Positions 17,153 to 24,741 of a DNA stretch of 55,658 nt are shown piece after piece. The notes beneath the pieces were generated by a model. That model did not search any database. It was not told where the DNA came from and was given only the letters and a program-made list of their open reading frames with translations. Location: the NCBI GenBank assembly GCA_964372125.1, contig CAYJPL010000012.1:1-55658 (forward strand), written 5' to 3'. This DNA is from Tannockella sp964372125 (GTDB lineage: Bacteria > Bacillota_I > Bacilli_A > Erysipelotrichales > Coprobacillaceae). The stretch's first letter is position 1. Each line of letters begins with the position of its first letter. Both the position numbers and the translations under genes were made by a program.

Positions 17153-18289
17153 ATGTTATATTTAGATTATGCAGCAACGACCCCGTTGCATCCAGAGGTA
17201 CTAAAAACATATCAGGATTTACTACAAAAATATTTTTACAATGCAGATTCAACATATGATAAAGGTGTTGAAGTTGCTTTATTGATGGAAAAATCTAGAG
17301 CTTATATAGCTTCAATGCTTAGAGTGAAAAGTGAAGAAATAATCTTTACAAGTGGTGGTAGCGAAGCAAATTCAACTGCTATAAAAGGTGCTGCGTTCAG
17401 TTATCAAAATCGTGGCAAGCATATTATAACTACAGCGATTGAGCATTCTTCGGTTGATGCAACATGCAAACAATTAGAACAGCTACATGGATTTAAAATA
17501 ACATATTTACCAGTTGATAAATATGGATGCGTAAACATTGATGATGTTAAAAATGCTATTCAAGATGATACAATACTTATTACAATGATGTATGTAAATA
17601 ATGAAGTGGGATCAATTAATCCAATTAAGCAGGTATCTAACTTATTGAAATCATACCCACGTATAAAATTACATTGTGATATGGTTCAGGCATTAGGAAA
17701 AATCAGCATTGACTTAGCTGGAATAGATTATGCGTCTTTTTCAACTCATAAGATTTATGGTCTAAAAGGATCAGGGATTCTATATAAAAGTAACAATAGC
17801 AATCTTGCATCACTTATTTGTGGTGGACAACAAGAAAATGGAATACGTGGTGGAACATCAAATGCATGTACAAATATAGTCCTTGCAAAGACGATGCGAC
17901 TTGCATTAGAAAATTTAGATAACAAAATTATTGAAACAAAACAGATACAAAATTATGCAATTTTAAAACTAAAGGAAATTGATAATGTGGTAATTAATAC
18001 TAACCCTAATATTTCTATTCCTAACGTTATTAATTTTTCATGTATAGGATATAAACCTGAGGTTTTATTGCATGACCTTGCTAGTAAAAACATATATGTT
18101 TCAACAAGAAGTGCGTGTAGCTCTAAATCAAGCAATGCCTCACGTGTACTAGAAGCAATGAGTTTAGAAGATAACATCGCAAGTAGTGCACTTCGTATAA
18201 GTTTTACATATCAAACAACAAAAGAAGAAATTAATATTTTTATTGAATCCTTAAAAGAATCAATGAACAAAATAAAGAAAAAGAGGTAG
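17153..18289 (+). CDS. Cysteine desulfurase (NifS/IscS type)
   Basis: A PLP enzyme that takes sulfur from cysteine as a protein persulfide. The 378-residue protein starts MLYLDYAATTP, has the PLP lysine K200 in STHKIYGLKG and the sulfur-carrying Cys322 in STRSACSSKSS. It sits four bases before thiI, so it probably supplies sulfur to ThiI for tRNA 4-thiouridine, the role of NifZ in Bacillus. An in-frame ATG at 17117 exists, but it lies in the ezrA terminator; AAGGAGGGAA selects 17153. Confidence 0.94.
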   Translation: MLYLDYAATTPLHPEVLKTYQDLLQKYFYNADSTYDKGVEVALLMEKSRAYIASMLRVKSEEIIFTSGGSEANSTAIKGAAFSYQNRGKHIITTAIEHSSVDATCKQLEQLHGFKITYLPVDKYGCVNIDDVKNAIQDDTILITMMYVNNEVGSINPIKQVSNLLKSYPRIKLHCDMVQALGKISIDLAGIDYASFSTHKIYGLKGSGILYKSNNSNLASLICGGQQENGIRGGTSNACTNIVLAKTMRLALENLDNKIIETKQIQNYAILKLKEIDNVVINTNPNISIPNVINFSCIGYKPEVLLHDLASKNIYVSTRSACSSKSSNASRVLEAMSLEDNIASSALRISFTYQTTKEEINIFIESLKESMNKIKKKR

Positions 18290-18292
18290 TTT

Positions 18293-19489
18293 ATGGAAGC
18301 GAATTATATTTTAATCAGATTTGGAGAATTAACAACTAAAGGTAAAAATAGAAAATTATTTACCCAACGATTATTGAAAAATACGAAAGATGTTTTAGTG
18401 AATTATACAAATTTAGGATATCAACTCCAACATGACCGTATGTATATTATGTTAAATGGTCACAGTCATGAAGAAATATCTAATAAAGTTAAAGAGATTT
18501 TTGGAATTCACTCGTTTTCAATAGCTTATAAGCTTGAAAAAAACATGGAGTTAGTAAAACAAACAGTAAGTAATATGATAAATGATAATCAACTTACTAC
18601 CTTTAAAATTAATACAAAAAGAAGTGATAAAACGTATCCATCAACCTCTAATGATATTAATCGTGAAATTGCAACGCATGTCTTTCATAATGCAAATCGC
18701 GAACTGAAAGTAGATGTTAGAAATCCAGAAATGCTCATTACTGTAGAAATACGAAGTGATGCATTTTATGTCATGGATAATGTAATTAAAGGGGCAGGTG
18801 GATATCCAGTTGGAATAGGTGGTAAAGCACTATTAATGTTATCTGGAGGAATTGATTCACCAGTTGCTGGATATTTAACACTAAAAAGAGGGGTAGACAT
18901 TGAGTGTATCCACTTTGCATCACCACCATATACAAGTGATATGGCTAAGCAAAAAATGTTGGATTTAGTAGAAGAAGTTAAAGATTATGGGCGTGGGAAG
19001 ATCCGTGTGCATATCGTTGATTTTACAAAGCTACAATTAGCAGTATATGACCATTGTCAAGAGAGTTATGCAATGACTGTTATGAGACGAATGATGTATC
19101 GTATAGGGCAAAGAATTGCTAGAAAGAATAATTGTCTAGCACTTGTAAATGGTGAAAGCATTGGCCAAGTAGCATCACAAACACTGCATAGTATGCAAAC
19201 TATCAATGAAGTAATTACAATTCCGGTATTGCGTCCTGTTTTGTGTATGGATAAACTTGAGATCATCGATGTTGCTAAAAAAATAAATACATACGATATT
19301 TCAATTCGACCATTTGAAGACTGTTGTACAATTTTCACACCAAAGGCACCAGCAACAAAACCAAAAAGTTATCAGGCAAAAGCATATGAAGATACATTTG
19401 ATTTTGAAAGTTTAATTGAACAATGTGTTGAAACTGTTGAAACAATAGTAGTTGATGGTAAAAAAGCAGACGAAGAAGGTCTTTTCTAG
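18293..19489 (+). CDS. thiI: tRNA 4-thiouridine synthase ThiI
   Basis: Adenylates and thiolates U8 of tRNAs with sulfur from the upstream desulfurase. The 398-residue protein has an N-terminal ferredoxin-like plus THUMP region (residues 1-165), the PP-loop SGGIDSPVAG at about residue 184, and the conserved Cys pair region near DCCTIFTPKAP. There is no C-terminal rhodanese domain, as in Bacillus, so it should receive sulfur directly from the desulfurase. AAAGAGGTAGTTT precedes the start, with translation likely coupled to the upstream gene. Confidence 0.95.
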   Translation: MEANYILIRFGELTTKGKNRKLFTQRLLKNTKDVLVNYTNLGYQLQHDRMYIMLNGHSHEEISNKVKEIFGIHSFSIAYKLEKNMELVKQTVSNMINDNQLTTFKINTKRSDKTYPSTSNDINREIATHVFHNANRELKVDVRNPEMLITVEIRSDAFYVMDNVIKGAGGYPVGIGGKALLMLSGGIDSPVAGYLTLKRGVDIECIHFASPPYTSDMAKQKMLDLVEEVKDYGRGKIRVHIVDFTKLQLAVYDHCQESYAMTVMRRMMYRIGQRIARKNNCLALVNGESIGQVASQTLHSMQTINEVITIPVLRPVLCMDKLEIIDVAKKINTYDISIRPFEDCCTIFTPKAPATKPKSYQAKAYEDTFDFESLIEQCVETVETIVVDGKKADEEGLF

Positions 19490-19508
19490 AATAAATATAT
19501 TATACTGA

Positions 19509-19524
19509 GCATAATATATTATGC
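19509..19524. repeat. Perfect 16-bp palindrome between thiI and ackA
   Basis: GCATAATATATTATGC, fully self-complementary, 20 bases after thiI. It may be an operator for the extended -10 promoter (TGGTATAAT, 19550-19558) that follows. No known regulator recognised. Confidence 0.45.
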
Positions 19525-19566
19525 ATTTATCATACTAATTTAGATAATGTGGTATAATGAATTTTA

Positions 19567-19602
19567 TAAAAACGGGTAGCGCTTTCTTTATCCGTTTTTT
19601 TA
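19567..19602 (+). terminator. Terminator between thiI and ackA
   Basis: AAAACGG/CCGTTTT stem with a 17-base loop and a T tract. It ends thiI transcription or attenuates a transcript starting at the TATAAT at 19553. Confidence 0.65.
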
Positions 19603-19603
19603 C

Positions 19604-19632
19604 TTGTATTTTTGATGGAATTTATGTAAAAT
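19604..19632 (+). promoter_or_regulatory. Probable ackA promoter
   Basis: TTGTAT (19604-19609), 17-base spacer, TAAAAT (19627-19632), 28 bases before the start: same hexamers, spacer and distance as at uraA. Confidence 0.55.
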
Positions 19633-19660
19633 TTAAGAGACATTAATATGGAGGAAAATT

Positions 19661-20854
19661 ATGGTTAAAGTTATTGCAGTAAATGCGGGAAGTTCATCAT
19701 TAAAGTTTCAATTATTATCAATGCCTACAGAAGAAGTTATTGCTACTGGGATTTTTGATAGAATTGGTTTTGTAGATGCAAAATTCGAAATGAAAGCAAA
19801 TGGTGAAAAAATCGAGGAAGTATTAGAAATTAAAGATCACAGCCAAGCAGTTGCATTATTATTAGATGCATTAGTAAAATATAATGTGGTAGAGAGTTTA
19901 AATGATATTGAAGCAGTTGGTCATCGTGTAGTACATGGTGGTGAGTACTATAGTGGTTCAACAATTGTTACGGATGAGGTTATTAAAAATGTAGAAGAGT
20001 TATGTGAATTAGCTCCATTACACAATCCGGCAAACTTAGTAGGATACCGTGCGTTTGCAAAATCATTACCACACGCAAGACACGTATTTGTATATGATAC
20101 AGCATTCCATCAAACATTAGCAGAAGATACATATCTTTATGCATTACCGATGGAATATTATCGTGATTTAAAAATTCGTAAATATGGTGCACACGGAACA
20201 AGTCATCAATATGTAAGTGAAGTTGCAAATAAAATGCTAGGTGATATCGATAATAAACGTGTTATTGTTTGTCATTTAGGAAATGGTGCAAGTTTATCAG
20301 CAGTATTGAATGGAAAATGTATTGATACATCAATGGGGTTCACGCCACTTGCAGGTGTTATGATGGGGACTCGTAGTGGAGATATTGATCCATCAATCAT
20401 TCCTTATGTATGTAAGAAATTATCACTTACTCCTGACCAAGTATTAGATGTATTAAACAAGAAATCTGGTATGCTTGGAGTTTCAGAAATTTCATCTGAT
20501 TCTCGTGAAGTAGAGGATGCTTATTTTGAAGGGAATGAAGCGGCAATTCGTACTAGTAAATTATATGCACGTATCATCTCAAAACGTATCGGTGGATATG
20601 TTATGCAATTAGGTGGTGTAGATGCGATTGCATTTACTGCTGGATTAGGTGAAAATGCTTCATACATTCGTGAGCTTGTTTGTGAGTATATTAAAGATGC
20701 TTTAGGTGTTGATTTAAATATCGAAGAAAATAATAAACGTAGTAAAGACTCACGTGTTGTTTCTACGCCAGATTCTAAAGTACAAATCATGATAATTCCA
20801 ACAAACGAAGAAGTAATGATTGCAAGGGATACTGTACGTTTACTTGGGTTATAG
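19661..20854 (+). CDS. ackA: Acetate kinase
   Basis: Interconverts acetyl phosphate plus ADP and acetate plus ATP in fermentative energy metabolism. The 397-residue ASKHA-fold protein begins with VIAVNAGSSSLKFQLL, has GHRVVHGG, the catalytic segment YDTAFHQT, HLGNGAS and GLGENA. All conserved parts are present and the length is normal. Preceded by TGGAGGAAAATT. No pta gene is adjacent. Confidence 0.98.
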   Translation: MVKVIAVNAGSSSLKFQLLSMPTEEVIATGIFDRIGFVDAKFEMKANGEKIEEVLEIKDHSQAVALLLDALVKYNVVESLNDIEAVGHRVVHGGEYYSGSTIVTDEVIKNVEELCELAPLHNPANLVGYRAFAKSLPHARHVFVYDTAFHQTLAEDTYLYALPMEYYRDLKIRKYGAHGTSHQYVSEVANKMLGDIDNKRVIVCHLGNGASLSAVLNGKCIDTSMGFTPLAGVMMGTRSGDIDPSIIPYVCKKLSLTPDQVLDVLNKKSGMLGVSEISSDSREVEDAYFEGNEAAIRTSKLYARIISKRIGGYVMQLGGVDAIAFTAGLGENASYIRELVCEYIKDALGVDLNIEENNKRSKDSRVVSTPDSKVQIMIIPTNEEVMIARDTVRLLGL

Positions 20855-20862
20855 AAACATAT

Positions 20863-20897
20863 AAACTAATAATACATTGTATTGTTAGTTTTTTTAT
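20863..20897 (+). terminator. ackA terminator
   Basis: Twelve-pair stem AAACTAATAATA/TATTGTTAGTTT, five-base loop, T tract. Confidence 0.85.
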
Positions 20898-20910
20898 AAT
20901 ATTTATGATA

Positions 20911-20939
20911 TTGACACAAATCATGTAATGCCCTATAAT
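20911..20939 (+). promoter_or_regulatory. Perfect consensus sigma-A promoter
   Basis: TTGACA (20911-20916), exactly 17 bases, TATAAT (20934-20939). The only perfect consensus pair I saw in the window. It drives the small membrane protein at 20969. Confidence 0.85.
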
Positions 20940-20968
20940 TCACCTAGATATAATTTGAGGAGAAGGTT

Positions 20969-21355
20969 ATGGGGTTTAATATAAAAAAGCATTTGAAATT
21001 CCAAATGTATGTTGTTTTGGTTTTTCTGTGTTTAACGGTTGTTGCGATTTATTCGGATTTTGGATCATTTGAGATTAATGGTGTTGAACAAACAAGTTTA
21101 ACTGTTAACAATATCTTAGTGATGTTGCTATTTGCATATATTATAAATGCATTTGCAAATGGAATTTATATTGTTGTAAAATTACGTAAGGCAAAGTCAG
21201 TAAATGATGGTATATTTGTATTTATGATGTTATTTGGATGGCTATTTATTGTAGGGATTTATATGATTATAGCTATTCCGTTTATTGTTTATGAACTTAT
21301 TGCATCGATATGTAATCATAATAAATTATTTGGATTTATATTAATTGAAAAATAA
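20969..21355 (+). CDS. Small membrane protein of unknown function
   Basis: I do not recognise this 128-residue protein. It has three hydrophobic segments, about residues 11-29, 47-71 and 80-108. Between the first two is a short loop (SDFGSFEINGVEQTS) likely outside the cell if the Lys-rich N-terminus stays inside. It has a strong ribosome site (GAGGAGAAGG) and a perfect consensus promoter, with terminators on both sides, so it forms a strong single-gene unit. Whether it cooperates with the two-component system downstream is unknown. Confidence 0.6.
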   Translation: MGFNIKKHLKFQMYVVLVFLCLTVVAIYSDFGSFEINGVEQTSLTVNNILVMLLFAYIINAFANGIYIVVKLRKAKSVNDGIFVFMMLFGWLFIVGIYMIIAIPFIVYELIASICNHNKLFGFILIEK

Positions 21356-21394
21356 ATATGATTGTATTGTGTTTGGATACAGTTACAAATTATG

Positions 21395-21430
21395 ATAGGA
21401 AGATAGCTAATTGCATCTTCCTATTTTTAT
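21395..21430 (+). terminator. Terminator after the small membrane gene
   Basis: Perfect ten-pair stem ATAGGAAGAT/ATCTTCCTAT, ten-base loop, then TTTTATT. The rest of 21356-21679 is AT-rich and holds a promoter and a second inverted repeat but no convincing gene. Confidence 0.85.
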
Positions 21431-21555
21431 TACATGCTAACTATATATTGTTATAATACTAATAGTTTTTAGGTATACTACTTTAAGTTTATGTACATGT
21501 ACATGGCTTGGATACAATGAATTTTCTAATACATACAAAAATAATAGGGAATTAT

Positions 21556-21584
21556 TTGAAAAATACAAATAATCGCGTTATAAT
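21556..21584 (+). promoter_or_regulatory. Promoter of the LytTR-type two-component operon
   Basis: TTGAAA (21556-21561), 17-base spacer, TATAAT (21579-21584). Confidence 0.65.
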
Positions 21585-21599
21585 CTAGATGATGAAAAG

Positions 21600-21630
21600 A
21601 AAATTAAATTTATTTTCATAATTTAATTTT
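21600..21630. repeat. Inverted repeat at the mRNA 5' end of the LytTR operon
   Basis: AAAATTAAATT/AATTTAATTTT, eleven perfect pairs around a nine-base loop, starting about ten bases after the predicted transcription start. No T tract follows, so it is not a normal terminator. It could stabilise the mRNA or be an operator. Confidence 0.5.
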
Positions 21631-21679
21631 GAATTATATGTTATATTATGTTTTACAAACCTTTTAGGAGGATATTATT

Positions 21680-22393
21680 ATGTTTAAAATTGCACTAATC
21701 GATGATCAAATGAATTCACTTTATTATTTAGAAAAGCACATCACAGCATCACTTATTAATCATAAGATTGATTACAAAATATATAAGTATAATAATTCAA
21801 AGGAATTTTTTGAAAATGATATAGAAGATATTAATTTAGTCTTTTTAGATATTGAAATTAATGGCGAAAGTGGCATTACAATAGCAAGAGAAATGTATAA
21901 TAAAAAACTACAATCAATCATTATATTTGTAACAGCACACGATTGTTATATGCAAGATGCATTTGGCTTAAATGTCTTTGGATATATACTAAAACAGGAA
22001 ATAGCAACCAAAGTGCCAAAAATGATAAAAAATGTAATTAATGATTTAAATAACAAAACATATATTATTTTGTCGGTAGATAGAGAATGCTTGACATTTA
22101 ATTATCATGAAATAATATACTTTTCTGTTGAAGATAGAAAATATTTTATTAAAACAACAAGTGGAATATTTGAATTTCAAAATATAAGCTTGAAAAACTT
22201 GCAAAATCAATTAGGAAAACAGTTTTTACAACCTAACTCAAAATATCTTATTAACATAAAAGTAATAAAATTCGTACAAGGCGGAAACGTGGTATTGATA
22301 AATGGGGAAACAATAAAAGTATCAAGAGGTAAAATTAAGAAGTTTAATGAAGTGTATAAAAATGCATTAATAGATGAGGTTTCTAGACGGTGA
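21680..22393 (+). CDS. LytTR-family response regulator (AgrA type)
   Basis: A 237-residue regulator with a receiver domain (residues 1-120; acidic IDDQ near residue 8, phospho-acceptor Asp57 in FLDIE, Lys in YILKQE) followed by a LytTR DNA-binding domain (about residues 130-235, with YFSVEDRKYFIKT and KYLINIKVIKFVQGG). This layout matches AgrA, ComE and similar regulators. It overlaps the sensor kinase gene by three bases within GTGA, so the two are translationally coupled. AGGAGGATATTATT precedes the start. Confidence 0.9.
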   Translation: MFKIALIDDQMNSLYYLEKHITASLINHKIDYKIYKYNNSKEFFENDIEDINLVFLDIEINGESGITIAREMYNKKLQSIIIFVTAHDCYMQDAFGLNVFGYILKQEIATKVPKMIKNVINDLNNKTYIILSVDRECLTFNYHEIIYFSVEDRKYFIKTTSGIFEFQNISLKNLQNQLGKQFLQPNSKYLINIKVIKFVQGGNVVLINGETIKVSRGKIKKFNEVYKNALIDEVSRR

Positions 22394-23670
22394 TCATCCC
22401 GACGGAAATATTGTTTTCCTTATTTGATGTTTTGGTATTTGATGCCTTTCTAGGTATTTTCATTGATAGAAGAAAAGTTAGTACACTTTATCGTTGTTTA
22501 TTTTCTTTGTTATTAACTATATGTATCTTTTATTTTACATATATAGATGTTGTTTTGTATTTATCGGCAACTTTAATTATTTTTTCAATGGGTCTTTTTG
22601 CAAAGATTGTATATAAAATTAAAATCATTGAACTCGTTGTAATATCCTTGTTTTTTCATATAGGGTATATGGTTATCACACTATTAGTTACAGCACTAGC
22701 TACATCTTTCAATAGTGAGTTACTTATTGAAGTATATGAGTATGGTTCTATAAATAGAGTAGTATTTATTATCTTATTACGCGTGATAATGATTATCCTG
22801 ATTACCACATATTCAAAAAAATACAGAATTAATCTATCTGTTTTATCGACAAATAAAGATAGTATGAAAATCTCTTTATATAGTTTGGTTGTTTTTATTA
22901 GTGTAATAGGGCTTTTTATTTATGAACAAAGAAATGTTAGTCTAGAAACATACATTTTTGTATTTGGGGCAATTATCATCACAATTAATATGTTTTTATC
23001 TGAAAAAGAGGCTAATCAACAAAATCAAGAGGTTGAATCATTAAAATTAGTTACACAAGCATACCAAATGCATACTGACTTGCTTAAGAAGGACTTAGAA
23101 AATGTAAAAGAATTAAAACGACTAAAACATGACTTAAATAATAAATTGTTGTTCATTGAATCTTTGCTCAGAGAAGATAACTATGTAGATGCCAAACGTT
23201 ATATTAATGAATTAACTATGTCACCGGTTTTATCAAAAAGGTATAATACTGGAAGTGTTGTAATCGATGCATTGTTGAATTCTTATTGTCAGATGTACCC
23301 CGAGATCACCTTTAACGTTGATATTAAATCAGGGGAGTTTCAAATAAGTGACTTATCGATTGCAACAATATTTGGCAATGCGCTTACTAATGCAATAGAA
23401 GCAGTTGAATGCACATATAATAAATCTATTGATGTTTATATTGATGTAAGTGTGCAGAGAATTATATTTAAAATATCAAATGAATTTTTAGTTAAACCAG
23501 TTAAGAAGGATAATATTATACAAACTATAAAAAGTGATCCCTTGAATCATGGTATTGGACTTAAGAGTATAAAAAAAGAAGTATCGAAGTATAATGGAAC
23601 AGTGAATGTTAATGTTGACCACAAAAATAATATATTTACGCTTATTGTATTGTTGATGAATAATAATTAA
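22390..23670 (+). CDS. GHKL-type sensor histidine kinase (AgrC type)
   Basis: A 426-residue kinase with a GTG start. Six or seven membrane segments cover residues 1-205, then a short coiled linker, the phospho-acceptor His247 in LKHDLNN, and a GHKL ATPase domain (GNALTNAIEAVE as N-box, NHGIGLKSIKKEV as G-box). This is the layout of peptide-sensing kinases such as AgrC and ComD. No AgrB-like processing enzyme or obvious signal peptide gene lies nearby, so the ligand may be encoded elsewhere. The hairpin at 23678-23703 ends the operon. Confidence 0.88.
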   Translation: MIIPTEILFSLFDVLVFDAFLGIFIDRRKVSTLYRCLFSLLLTICIFYFTYIDVVLYLSATLIIFSMGLFAKIVYKIKIIELVVISLFFHIGYMVITLLVTALATSFNSELLIEVYEYGSINRVVFIILLRVIMIILITTYSKKYRINLSVLSTNKDSMKISLYSLVVFISVIGLFIYEQRNVSLETYIFVFGAIIITINMFLSEKEANQQNQEVESLKLVTQAYQMHTDLLKKDLENVKELKRLKHDLNNKLLFIESLLREDNYVDAKRYINELTMSPVLSKRYNTGSVVIDALLNSYCQMYPEITFNVDIKSGEFQISDLSIATIFGNALTNAIEAVECTYNKSIDVYIDVSVQRIIFKISNEFLVKPVKKDNIIQTIKSDPLNHGIGLKSIKKEVSKYNGTVNVNVDHKNNIFTLIVLLMNNN

Positions 23671-23677
23671 TTTTTCT

Positions 23678-23703
23678 AAAGAAGTGGAGACACTTCTTTT
23701 CAT
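23678..23703 (+). terminator. Terminator of the LytTR/GHKL operon
   Basis: AAAGAAGTG/CACTTCTTT stem with GAGA loop, then a short T run. Confidence 0.75.
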
Positions 23704-23796
23704 TTACATGTAAACAAATGTACGATATGATTATATAATATATATAGTTAGGATAATAATATATGTAGTGATATAATACTTATAAGGAGAATAGAA

Positions 23797-24741
23797 ATGT
23801 ATAGAAAAATTATAGATATAATAAAAGAATATGATCATATCGTTATTTACCGTCATGTAAACCCTGATTTGGATTGTTTTGGAGGACAACTCGGATTATA
23901 TGAGTGTTTAAGTAAGTCATTTCCAAAAAAGTCAATTTATGTAGCTGGAGAATTTTCTAGTGATATTTTAAAATTTTATGATGTTAAATTTGATATTCAG
24001 TTACCAGATTTTGATGCATCTAAAGTACTAGGAATTGTTGTTGATACAGCTAATCGTGATAGAATAGATGGCGATTCATATATACGTTGTGATAAGCTCA
24101 TCAAAATCGATCACCATATTATTGTTGATAGTTATGGTGATATAAATTTAGAAATACCTACAGCTAGTTCATGTTGTGAAATAGTTGGTGATATATTTAA
24201 GGAGTTTTCTGGTGAATTGGTAATTACTAAAGAAGCAGCAGAAGCTGTATATTTAGGAATTATTGGTGATAGTAACCGTTTTATGTATAGTACGACAAAT
24301 CCGGTTACTTTTAAAGTAGCGGGATACTTGTTAGAACAAGGTGTTGATTTCACAAAATTATTTAAAAAAATGTACACTAGAACAAAAAAAGATTTAGATA
24401 TACAGGGGTTTATATTGAACTCTTATAAAACGGATGGTCCTGTAGCATACTACGTGTTAACAACAAAAGATTTAGAAAAATTAAATATTTGCCGTGAAGA
24501 AGGTTCGAATTATGTTTTTTCACTTGCGAATGTTGAGGAGTTCAAAGTTTGGATGGCGATCACTCAAAATGATGTGGATGGAAACTGGCGAGTTAGTATT
24601 CGCTCTAGGGACACTACGATAAATGATATCGCTGCACAATTCAATGGTGGTGGTCATGCATTTGCCAGTGGTGCAAAACTTAACAATATTGATCAACTTG
24701 AGTTGTTAGTTTCTAAAATAAAGGAGAGAATATATGAGTAA
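23797..24741 (+). CDS. NrnA-like DHH/DHHA1 phosphodiesterase
   Basis: A 314-residue member of the DHH family, probably an NrnA-type enzyme that degrades nano-RNAs and/or removes phosphate from pAp. The four metal motifs are visible: HVNPDLDCFG (about residues 20-29), VDTANRDR, DHH at residues 105-107, and the DHHA1 NGGGHAFASGA near residue 283. A function on cyclic dinucleotides is also possible for stand-alone DHH proteins. Its end overlaps the start of the next gene by eight bases, so the two are co-translated. AAGGAGAATAGAA precedes the start. Confidence 0.88.
   Translation: MYRKIIDIIKEYDHIVIYRHVNPDLDCFGGQLGLYECLSKSFPKKSIYVAGEFSSDILKFYDVKFDIQLPDFDASKVLGIVVDTANRDRIDGDSYIRCDKLIKIDHHIIVDSYGDINLEIPTASSCCEIVGDIFKEFSGELVITKEAAEAVYLGIIGDSNRFMYSTTNPVTFKVAGYLLEQGVDFTKLFKKMYTRTKKDLDIQGFILNSYKTDGPVAYYVLTTKDLEKLNICREEGSNYVFSLANVEEFKVWMAITQNDVDGNWRVSIRSRDTTINDIAAQFNGGGHAFASGAKLNNIDQLELLVSKIKERIYE

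Noticed and set aside
21590..21622. Tiny open frame MMKRKLNLFS as a possible signal peptide gene for the AgrC-type kinase
   Set aside because: Ten codons, no ribosome site, and it sits in the AT-rich inverted repeat; no support beyond position.
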